A stretch of 6,065 nucleotides of DNA from Proteobacteria bacterium UBA6921 (lineage in GTDB: Bacteria; Pseudomonadota; Gammaproteobacteria; SG8-11), in NCBI GenBank assembly GCA_002450895.1, contig DKAR01000119.1, positions 1 through 6,065 of the forward strand, read 5' to 3'. The notes under the pieces are model-generated. The model was given only the letters and a program-made list of their open reading frames with translations, ran no database searches and was not told the origin of the DNA. Shown piece by piece: positions 1 through 5,409 of the stretch; positions within the stretch are counted from its first letter, which is position 1, and the number at the start of each line of letters is the position of its first letter. Both the position numbers and the translations under genes were made by a program.

Positions 1-645
1 ATCAAGCCGGCACCCGCCTCTGAACCGGCACCCAGCAAACCCCAAACACGCGAATCACGCCCGCACCATCGGGACCGTGGCGAACGCGGTTCCGGTGGCG
101 GCAGAAACCGGTCCGGACATGGCGGACGTCACGACCGTTCACGAGGCGAGCACCGCTCCGAAGGACAGCGGAATGCACATCGCCGGGATCAGGAACAACG
201 GCGCGATCGGCCACGCCAGGATCAGCAGCATCGCAATGAAACCGCAAACAACGCGGCGCCGGCGGCACAACCCACTCCGGCCCCGGCCGAAGGCTCACCA
301 ACGCCTCCCCAGACTGGACAGGAGCAGCGGCCGCGCCGCGAGGGTGAACGTCAGGGTTCGCGTCGTGGACGACGCGGTGGTCGCCGTCGAGGCGGTCGTG
401 ATCGCGGGAATCGTGCAGAAAATGCGGGCGACCAAACAAATGCACCCGCCGGCAGCAATGGGTCCGGTAATAGCGATTCCCACGCGGGGTCAGGACCGAA
501 GGAGCCTACAGAGTTTTCCGGGACTCATCACGAGTCCGCTCCGACGCGATACGAAGCGCCACCGGCCGCGCCCCGTGAACCGGCCGCACGCCCAGAGCCG
601 TCATACTCTGAACATGACTCGTCGGGTGACGTAAAACAGCATTAG
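1..645 (+). CDS. rne: Ribonuclease E, C-terminal scaffold tail (5'-truncated by window edge)
   Basis: Frame 1 is open from the first base to a TAG at 643-645, giving 214 residues with no N-terminus in the window. The whole visible part is low-complexity: rich in Arg, Gly, Pro, Gln, Asn and His with very few large hydrophobics, so it is almost certainly disordered. Residues about 119-138 form an arginine/glycine block (RRGRRGGRRRGG core) typical of RNA-binding segments, flanked by Pro/Ala/Gln-rich linkers; the end is acidic-polar and finishes DVKQH. No catalytic domain is visible. RNase E tails of this kind bind RNA and degradosome partners at the inner membrane or in the cytoplasm during mRNA decay and rRNA processing. 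The identification rests on composition plus position: in pseudomonads and related bacteria rne lies beside the ptp/kdsB/lpxK cluster. Alternatives are another protein with an RG-rich tail, such as a DEAD-box helicase or pseudouridine synthase. The reading frame is secure; the name is an inference. Confidence 0.72.
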   Translation: MKPAPASEPAPSKPQTRESRPHHRDRGERGSGGGRNRSGHGGRHDRSRGEHRSEGQRNAHRRDQEQRRDRPRQDQQHRNETANNAAPAAQPTPAPAEGSPTPPQTGQEQRPRREGERQGSRRGRRGGRRRGGRDRGNRAENAGDQTNAPAGSNGSGNSDSHAGSGPKEPTEFSGTHHESAPTRYEAPPAAPREPAARPEPSYSEHDSSGDVKQH

Positions 646-689
646 AGAAATCGCCGCGCCATGCAGCCTTGCTCGGCGCGGTAATTCTC
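645..689 (+). terminator. Probable rho-independent terminator of rne
   Basis: Immediately after the rne stop codon, CCGCGCC (654-660) pairs perfectly with GGCGCGG (675-681). The stem is extended by an outer GAGAA (645-649) / TTCTC (685-689) across a small internal loop, and by a short GCA/TGC (663-665/670-672) helix in the apical loop. An AT-rich tract (AATTTATTTAT, 690-700) follows on the + strand. The tract is not a pure T-run, so strength is uncertain. The hairpin could also stop transcripts arriving from the opposing operon, though that side lacks a clear T-run. Confidence 0.62.
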
Positions 690-755
690 AATTTATTTAT
701 AGCGGATTATTTCGTAGCACCGCGGCCCAGAAAGCGAAGGGATGACCTGAATTGT

Positions 756-776
756 CCGCAACCCTGTTAATTGCGG
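756..776 (-). terminator. Weak hairpin at the 3' end of the ptp operon
   Basis: CCGCAA (756-761) and TTGCGG (771-776) form a 6-bp inverted repeat with a 9-nt loop. It overlaps the TAA stop of the phosphatase gene (767-769, complement). No T-run follows on the minus strand, so this may be only a 3'-end-stabilising hairpin, or chance. Minus-strand transcripts could equally end at the larger hairpin at 645-689. Confidence 0.3.
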
Positions 777-1258
777 TTCAGATGTATGCGCTCGATATGT
801 TCAAGCAGCCCTGTTGAAGCCGTCTCGATCATATCGATCACTCGTTCAAATCCAAGTTCACCGCCGTAGTAAGGATCGGGAACTTCCGATTCGTTCAGAT
901 GCGGGGCGAAATCCAGAAACATTTTCAGTTTGTAACGGGCTTCATCCGGGCACTGTCGCAGCAACGCGCTGTAATTTTCACCGTCCATTGCCAGGACAAA
1001 ATCGAATTCGTCGAAATCCGAACGGATGAATCGCCGTGCCCGCAGTCCGCTTAAGTCCACACCACGGCGCCGCGCCGTACTTTGCGCACGCGGATCGGGT
1101 GGCTCGCCGACATGATAAGCGTGGGTTCCGGCGGAATCGACTTTCACATACGCGGCCAAACCGCGCTGCTGGACCAATGACGCGAACACGCCTTCCGCCG
1201 TCGGGGAACGGCAAATGTTGCCCATGCAGACGAACAGCACTTTTACGACCTGGTTCAT
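767..1258 (-). CDS. Low-molecular-weight protein tyrosine phosphatase
   Basis: This 163-residue protein belongs to the LMW-PTP family (usual length about 150-165), cytoplasmic enzymes that hydrolyse phosphotyrosine through a cysteinyl-phosphate intermediate. The P-loop CX5RS is at the N-terminus as CMGNICRS, with nucleophile Cys11 and Arg17. The general-acid loop is DPYYGG with Asp128 and the paired tyrosines 130-131, which in several family members are phosphorylation sites. Family-typical segments DSAGTHAYHVGEPPDPRA and FVLAMDGEN lie between them. The ATG overlaps the kdsB stop by 4 nt (ATGA). No good Shine-Dalgarno precedes it, so translation probably depends on coupling to kdsB. It is the last gene of the operon and converges on rne. 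Bacterial relatives (Wzb/PtpA types) often dephosphorylate tyrosine kinases controlling polysaccharide export. No kinase is encoded here, so the substrate is unknown. Family assignment is firm; the physiological role is open. Confidence 0.93.
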   Translation of the reverse strand: MNQVVKVLFVCMGNICRSPTAEGVFASLVQQRGLAAYVKVDSAGTHAYHVGEPPDPRAQSTARRRGVDLSGLRARRFIRSDFDEFDFVLAMDGENYSALLRQCPDEARYKLKMFLDFAPHLNESEVPDPYYGGELGFERVIDMIETASTGLLEHIERIHLNRN

Positions 1259-2028
1259 GAGTTCAATTGTAGCAGCGCACGTTCTGCGACGATCAAATCG
1301 TCCGGAGTATCGACACCCGGCGGCGGAATCGCGCGTGCCACCTCAACGTGAATACGCTTGCCATGCCAAAGCGCGCGGAGCTGCTCCAATGACTCCGCCT
1401 GCTCGGTCGGCGCCGGCGACCAGTTGACAAACTCCCTCAGGAACTCGACTCGATACGCATAAAGTCCCAGGTGTCGAAAATAAGCAACGCCATCAGGCTG
1501 GTGATTTGGCAGAGCGGCAAACGCATCTCGGGCCCAGGGAATAGTGGCCCGGCTGAAGTAACTCGCATATCCGAAACGGTCCATAACTACCTTGACCGCG
1601 TTCGGGTTAAACAGTTCGGCGTCCGTGGTAATCGGAACACACAATGTCGCCATCGAGGCATCCTGCCGTGCATGCAAATTATTTGCGACCTGCGCAACAC
1701 ACGTCGAAGGCATCAGCGGTTCATCGCCCTGCAGATTGACGACGATCTCGTCGCTCGACAGTCCGAGCTTCGTTGCCGTCTCGGCGAGTCGGTCCGTTCC
1801 GCTGGGATGTGTGGCGGAAGTCATGCAGACCTCCGCGCCAAAAGACTCGCAAACATCACGAATTCGGGCGTCGTCAGTCGCAATGACAACGCGCGCCGCA
1901 CCGCTGGCACGCGCGCGTTCGGCAACATGTTGAATCATCGGTTTTCCGGCGAGGACTTGCAGCGGCTTGCCGGGAAAGCGCGTCGCACCGTAGCGCGCCG
2001 GGATCAACACGGTAAACCGTGCTGTCAC
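1255..2028 (-). CDS. kdsB: 3-deoxy-manno-octulosonate cytidylyltransferase (CMP-Kdo synthetase)
   Basis: KdsB activates Kdo with CTP, giving CMP-Kdo and pyrophosphate; this cytoplasmic step feeds the Kdo transferase WaaA in lipopolysaccharide inner-core synthesis. The 257-residue length is normal for the family. Visible motifs: the nucleotide-binding loop ARYGATRFPGKPL (11-23), TDD (51-53), HPSGTDRLAE (74-83), the metal/CTP site QGDEP (100-104), the HLGLYAYR segment (186-193), the ESLEQLR segment (212-218) and the C-terminal PGVDTPDDL (237-245). The start is GTG at 2026-2028, sharing GTGA with the stop of the upstream small gene. A GGAGG at 2039-2043 (complement) lies 10 nt upstream and supports this start, and the protein begins at the usual point just before the first beta strand (FTVLIPARY). 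The stop overlaps the phosphatase ATG by 4 nt. The assignment is secure. Confidence 0.97.
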   Translation of the reverse strand: MTARFTVLIPARYGATRFPGKPLQVLAGKPMIQHVAERARASGAARVVIATDDARIRDVCESFGAEVCMTSATHPSGTDRLAETATKLGLSSDEIVVNLQGDEPLMPSTCVAQVANNLHARQDASMATLCVPITTDAELFNPNAVKVVMDRFGYASYFSRATIPWARDAFAALPNHQPDGVAYFRHLGLYAYRVEFLREFVNWSPAPTEQAESLEQLRALWHGKRIHVEVARAIPPPGVDTPDDLIVAERALLQLNS

Positions 2029-2207
2029 TTATACTCTTCCTCCGCGGCTAATTCGCGGGCTTCCTGCTCCAACATCACGGGAATGTCATCGCGAATCGGA
2101 TACGCGACGCGATCGCCCTTGCAGATCAACTCGTGCTTATCCTTGAGATGAAGCAACGGCCCCTTGCACATCGGGCACACCAAAATTTCAAGTAACTTCT
2201 TGTCCAT
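2025..2207 (-). CDS. ycaR: YcaR/Trm112-family small zinc-ribbon-like protein
   Basis: This is a 60-residue protein, exactly the usual size of YcaR/UPF0434 (Trm112-like) members. It begins MDKKLLEILVCPMCKG and carries the CPMC pair (Cys11, Cys14), a later ELIC (Cys29), then the family pattern AYPIRDDIPVML and an acidic C-terminus (AAEEEYK). Bacterial Trm112 relatives are small activator partners of methyltransferases in some lineages. In this operon the job is not established, although the link to lpxK and kdsB is very widespread. The ATG at 2205-2207 was chosen because the family starts MDxxLLEI and a GGAG (2215-2218, complement) sits 7 nt upstream. A longer reading to 2306 would only re-read lpxK in another frame. 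Its start lies inside the 3' end of lpxK (20-nt overlap) and its stop overlaps the kdsB GTG. Only three of the usual four metal-ligand cysteines are evident, as I recall for the E. coli protein too. Confidence 0.93.
   Translation of the reverse strand: MDKKLLEILVCPMCKGPLLHLKDKHELICKGDRVAYPIRDDIPVMLEQEARELAAEEEYK
2039..2043 (-). promoter_or_regulatory. Shine-Dalgarno of kdsB
   Basis: GGAGG on the minus strand lies inside the 3' end of the ycaR-like gene, 10 nt before the GTG of kdsB. It supports the non-ATG start that overlaps the upstream stop codon. Confidence 0.6.
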
Positions 2208-3192
2208 GTTGACGCTCCACGCGGAGTGAATGAAGCCGATCGACCACTTCTCGGACGATACGCGGGTCCAGCTCGGACCGCACCGTAACCGCCCAAATTC
2301 TGTCATCGGCGAACGACGCGCATTTTACCGCGTCCTTCTGGGTCATGAGTACCGGAGATTGATCCCCGAAAGCCAGATCCGCCGCGCTGAACCGGTGGTG
2401 GTCTGAAAATGCATGCCGGCGAAGGGTTAAACCCGCCGATTCCAGCTGGGCAAAGAAGCGCTCAGGAAACGCAATACCTGCGACGGCATGGACCGGCTGA
2501 CCGGAAAACGAGGCGAGCGAACGGCTGAGGTCCGGTTTGTGGAGACTTCGTACCGGCCCCGCGACGACGGCAAACTCCACCCCGCGCTGGAGCGCTTCGC
2601 CCCGATGGACGACCCAATCCACGCTTTCCAGTCGACGACGGCTTTCGCGCAACGGACCGGCTGGGAGACGCAACCCATTGCCAACACCGACGCTGGGATC
2701 CACGATGGCGATTTCAAGATCGCGATCCAGCGCATAATGCTGGAGGCCATCATCGCAAATCAGGACGTCGCAGTCCGTTTGTTCCAATAAGAGTTGTGCT
2801 GCCGCCGCGCGCTTCGGCGCCACGGCCACGGGACACCCCGCCTCGCGCGCGATCTCAACAGGCTCGTCACCGACCGCAAAGGGATCACTGTCCCGCACTA
2901 CGCGCTGCGGCCATACCTGCGAGTTCCCCCCGTAGCCGCGACTAACTACGCCAGGGCGGAAACCATGGTTTCGCAATTCGCGAACCAGCGCGATGGTTAG
3001 CGGTGTCTTGCCGGAACCACCGACGATAATATTGCCGATCACGATGACCGGCACGGAAAGTCGAGAAATCGGGAACACACCGGCGCGATAAAAAAATCGG
3101 CGTATCGCGGATAGAACAATGAACACCAGCGACAACGGCCATAACAGCGTGGAAACAGAATTTCTCGTCTTCCAATAGCGCGCCAGCCGCAT
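2188..3192 (-). CDS. lpxK: Tetraacyldisaccharide 4'-kinase
   Basis: LpxK uses ATP to phosphorylate the 4' position of the tetraacyldisaccharide 1-phosphate lipid A precursor, forming lipid IVA at the cytoplasmic face of the inner membrane. The protein is 334 residues, normal for the family. An N-terminal hydrophobic helix (about 14-30) plus a basic stretch (RRFFYR) gives membrane attachment. The P-loop is VGGSGKT (57-63) after the family's VIVIGN strand. Then come SRGYGG (84-89), VGDEP (107-111), the active-site segment DDGLQH (147-152), LRLPAGPLRE (174-183), AGIAFPERFF (238-247), SDHH (263-266) and TQKDAVK (284-290). The last motif is usually TEKDAVK, so Glu is replaced by Gln here. The ATG at 3190-3192 lies 9 nt after the msbA stop with only a weak, distant G-rich site upstream, suggesting coupling. 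The 3' end overlaps the next gene by 20 nt. The identification is firm. Confidence 0.97.
   Translation of the reverse strand: MRLARYWKTRNSVSTLLWPLSLVFIVLSAIRRFFYRAGVFPISRLSVPVIVIGNIIVGGSGKTPLTIALVRELRNHGFRPGVVSRGYGGNSQVWPQRVVRDSDPFAVGDEPVEIAREAGCPVAVAPKRAAAAQLLLEQTDCDVLICDDGLQHYALDRDLEIAIVDPSVGVGNGLRLPAGPLRESRRRLESVDWVVHRGEALQRGVEFAVVAGPVRSLHKPDLSRSLASFSGQPVHAVAGIAFPERFFAQLESAGLTLRRHAFSDHHRFSAADLAFGDQSPVLMTQKDAVKCASFADDRIWAVTVRSELDPRIVREVVDRLHSLRVERQHGQEVT
2215..2218 (-). promoter_or_regulatory. Shine-Dalgarno of the ycaR-like gene, inside lpxK
   Basis: GGAG on the minus strand lies 7 nt before the ATG at 2207 and within the lpxK coding sequence. It decides between the 60-residue start and longer in-frame readings. 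Confidence 0.65.
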
Positions 3193-3201
3193 GCGTAATG
3201 A

Positions 3202-4971
3202 TTACCCCGCCTGCGCGCGCACCGCAGCAAACTGGCGCCGGTGCAATTGGGCGTAGATTCCATTGTGGGCGAGCAATTCCTGATGAGTTCCTTGCTCGAC
3301 GATTTGCCCCGCGTCGAGAACAAGAATCCTGTCAGCACGCTCGATCGTCGACAAGCGATGCGCAATCACCAGCGTCGTGCGATTCGTCGTGAGGTTTTCC
3401 AGCGCCGCCTGGATATGATATTCGGACTCCGAGTCCAGCGCGGAGGTCGCTTCGTCCAGTATCAGAACCGGAGCATCTTTCAGCAGTGCGCGTGCGATCG
3501 CGATGCGCTGGCGCTGCCCACCGGACAATAACACGCCCTTTTCACCGATCAAGGTGTCAAAACCCTGCGGAAGCCGGTGAATGAATTCCCGCGCATGCGC
3601 CGCTTCAGCTGCCTTTTCAAGAGCGCCCTCTGCATTCTGCGCCAAGTGTCCGTACGATATATTTTGCGCCACCGTGTCATTGAACAGGACGACGTCCTGG
3701 CTGACATAGGCGATCTGATTGCGCAGCTCCGCCAAGCGATACTCGCGGATATCGATGTCATCGAGAAGGATGGTGCCGCGTGAAAGCTCATAAAAACGCG
3801 GGAGCAAGTTAACGATGGTCGATTTTCCGCTGCCGGATTTTCCGACCAGTGCCACGGTCTGGCCGGGCTCGACGGTGAACGTGACTCGCTCGAGCACATC
3901 ACCGGATTCTGTTCCATACGAAAACGAAACGTCGCGGAATTCGATTCGGCCCTTTGCGCGCGCCAAGGTGCGTTTTCCCAGGTCGGGTTCTGTCGGAAGA
4001 TCGAGGAACTGAAATATTCCCTGAGCCGCCGCAATCCCGCGCTGCGTCGTGTTGTTCACTTGCGTCAACCGCTTCAGCGGCGCAAACACCAGCATGAGGG
4101 CCGTCATGAACGACATGAACGTTCCGACGGTGAATGCGCCCTGCGTGGCCTGGCTCGTCACGATATAGAGAACGGCCGCGAAGGCGAACGAACCGATCAG
4201 TAACGTTATAGGCCCGGCCAGCGCACCGGTAATCGCAAGCTTCATCTGCTGTCGCGCGGTTGTGCGATTGGCGTCGTCGAAGTGTTTGCGTTCGTAGTCC
4301 TGTGTTCCATAGATTTTTATCACGCGATGACCGTCAATGGCTTCCTGCGCGACACTGGTGACGTCACCCATCGACGTCTGGATACGCCGCGCGATGCGCC
4401 GCAGGCGGCGGCTGATGTAGCGCACCAACAATCCAAGCGCAGGCCCAATTAACACGAAGAACAGGGACAACTGCCAGTTGTAATAAAGCATCAATCCAAA
4501 CAAACCCACGATCGTCAGGCTATCCCGAACCAGGATCAGAATCGATTTCGTTGCTGCGCTGAAAACCTGTTCCGTATCGTAGATGAGCTGTGCGATCAAC
4601 TTGCTCGAAGGCGTGCTGTCGTAGTGCGGCGTCGGCAGGACCAGCATGTGGGCAAACAGGTGCTGGCGCAGATCACGCGTCACATTGCGCCCGACCCGCA
4701 TCATTTGCGTCTCCGCCGCGAATGAACCAAAGCCACGAATAAGAAACACTGCAACCAGTGCAATGGGCATGTATTTTATGATGTCGGGATCTTGCTGAAC
4801 GAAGCTGCCGTCCAACATGGGCTTGACCATCGCGGCAAACGCCGTACTGCCGCCCGCCTCGATGATCATACCGAGGATGGCGATGGCAAAAACGCGCCAG
4901 TACTTGGCGACATAGCGCAACAGGCGGCGATAGGTCTCGGCCGCCTGGTACGAAGAAGCTGATTCAGGCAT
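3202..4971 (-). CDS. msbA: Lipid A export ABC transporter/flippase MsbA (permease fused to ATPase)
   Basis: MsbA works as a homodimer in the inner membrane, using ATP to flip core-lipid A from the cytoplasmic to the periplasmic leaflet. The 589-residue half-transporter has the standard layout. A six-helix transmembrane domain spans about residues 1-320, with hydrophobic segments near 26-46, 66-86, 145-165, 168-188, 245-272 and 280-300. The nucleotide-binding domain spans about 342-580. ATPase motifs are complete: A-loop Tyr352, Walker A GKSGSGKST (377-385), Q-loop Gln425, signature LSGGQ (482-486), Walker B VLILDE (502-507) with catalytic Glu507, D-loop SALD (510-513) and switch His538. The ATG directly abuts the exbD stop (TAGATG), and no convincing Shine-Dalgarno is seen, so ribosomes probably re-initiate from exbD. 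Its place just upstream of lpxK matches the common msbA-lpxK pairing and separates it from generic multidrug ABC exporters of similar sequence. Confidence 0.95.
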   Translation of the reverse strand: MPESASSYQAAETYRRLLRYVAKYWRVFAIAILGMIIEAGGSTAFAAMVKPMLDGSFVQQDPDIIKYMPIALVAVFLIRGFGSFAAETQMMRVGRNVTRDLRQHLFAHMLVLPTPHYDSTPSSKLIAQLIYDTEQVFSAATKSILILVRDSLTIVGLFGLMLYYNWQLSLFFVLIGPALGLLVRYISRRLRRIARRIQTSMGDVTSVAQEAIDGHRVIKIYGTQDYERKHFDDANRTTARQQMKLAITGALAGPITLLIGSFAFAAVLYIVTSQATQGAFTVGTFMSFMTALMLVFAPLKRLTQVNNTTQRGIAAAQGIFQFLDLPTEPDLGKRTLARAKGRIEFRDVSFSYGTESGDVLERVTFTVEPGQTVALVGKSGSGKSTIVNLLPRFYELSRGTILLDDIDIREYRLAELRNQIAYVSQDVVLFNDTVAQNISYGHLAQNAEGALEKAAEAAHAREFIHRLPQGFDTLIGEKGVLLSGGQRQRIAIARALLKDAPVLILDEATSALDSESEYHIQAALENLTTNRTTLVIAHRLSTIERADRILVLDAGQIVEQGTHQELLAHNGIYAQLHRRQFAAVRAQAG

Positions 4972-5409
4972 CTAGGGTTTGGCGGAGCCCGCGGATTTAG
5001 GTTGTTGAGCCGCGAGTGTAATACGAATCAGGCCTAGCTGCCGAGCGGCATCCATTGCGGTGATGACGGCCTGGTGGGGGGTCTTGGCGTCCGCGCTGAT
5101 CACAACGATCATGTCTTTCTTGTCGCCGACGGTTTTCGCGATCGCCCGTTTTACGGTCTCGATCTCGGTATTCACGACTTCCTGGCGGTCCACGTAAAAC
5201 CGCCCGGAAGCGTCAATCGCAATATCCAGCATGCGATTGTCCTGATTCGGGAGTTTCTGCTGGGACGCTTCCGGCAAATTAATGGAAATTTCCGCCGCGT
5301 GCTTAAACGTTGTGGCCAGCATAAAGAAGATCAGCAACATTAAAAGAATGTCGATGAGCGGGATCAACATGATCTCCGGCTCCTCCCGACGGCGCGGACG
5401 CATGTTCAC
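4972..5409 (-). CDS. exbD: ExbD/TolR-family proton-channel subunit
   Basis: This 145-residue inner-membrane protein has one transmembrane helix followed by a periplasmic domain, the ExbD/TolR architecture. The N-terminus is short and basic (MRPRRREEPE). The helix spans about 13-34 and contains the essential protonatable aspartate, Asp20, in IPLIDILLMLLIFF. The periplasmic part (about 40-132) shows the family pattern, including the INLPEAS segment, the VDRQEV segment and the VVISADAKTPHQAVITAMDAAR region. Positioned with ExbB, it forms the stator that turns proton flow into work on an envelope partner, classically TonB. The GTG at 5407-5409 is preferred to the ATG at 5401-5403: GGGAG (5417-5421, complement) is 7 nt from the GTG but 13 nt from the ATG, and GTGA overlaps the exbB stop. 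Family and operon partner are certain. Whether it energises TonB, another partner, or something envelope-specific cannot be read from this window. Confidence 0.93.
   Translation of the reverse strand: MNMRPRRREEPEIMLIPLIDILLMLLIFFMLATTFKHAAEISINLPEASQQKLPNQDNRMLDIAIDASGRFYVDRQEVVNTEIETVKRAIAKTVGDKKDMIVVISADAKTPHQAVITAMDAARQLGLIRITLAAQQPKSAGSAKP

Noticed and set aside
2..445. 147-residue minus-strand open frame opposite the rne tail
   Set aside because: It is the complement of an Arg/Gly/Pro-rich, GC-rich coding stretch where stops are rare by composition. It shows no recognisable family, while the + strand frame 1 stays open to its stop and is followed by a terminator.
77..634. 185-residue + strand open frame overlapping rne in another frame
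   Set aside because: It is a frame-shifted reading of the same GC-rich repeat-like sequence. Frame 1 gives the coherent RG-rich tail that continues from the window edge.
1471..2151. 226-residue + strand open frame opposite kdsB
   Set aside because: It is antisense to a gene with all KdsB motifs, its translation has no family pattern, and it crosses the kdsB/ycaR boundary.
2208..2306. N-terminal extension giving a 93-residue YcaR-like protein
   Set aside because: The extra residues re-read lpxK in another frame. The family length is 60 residues and a Shine-Dalgarno precedes the inner ATG.
3195..3205. GTAAT-G-ATTAC palindrome at the msbA/lpxK junction
   Set aside because: It is only a 5-bp arm with a single central base, embedded in the msbA stop and the short spacer. 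It is too short to call an operator and there is no second copy.
3549..4034. 161-residue minus-strand open frame inside msbA
   Set aside because: It is an out-of-frame shadow of the MsbA ATPase domain, which is intact in its own frame.
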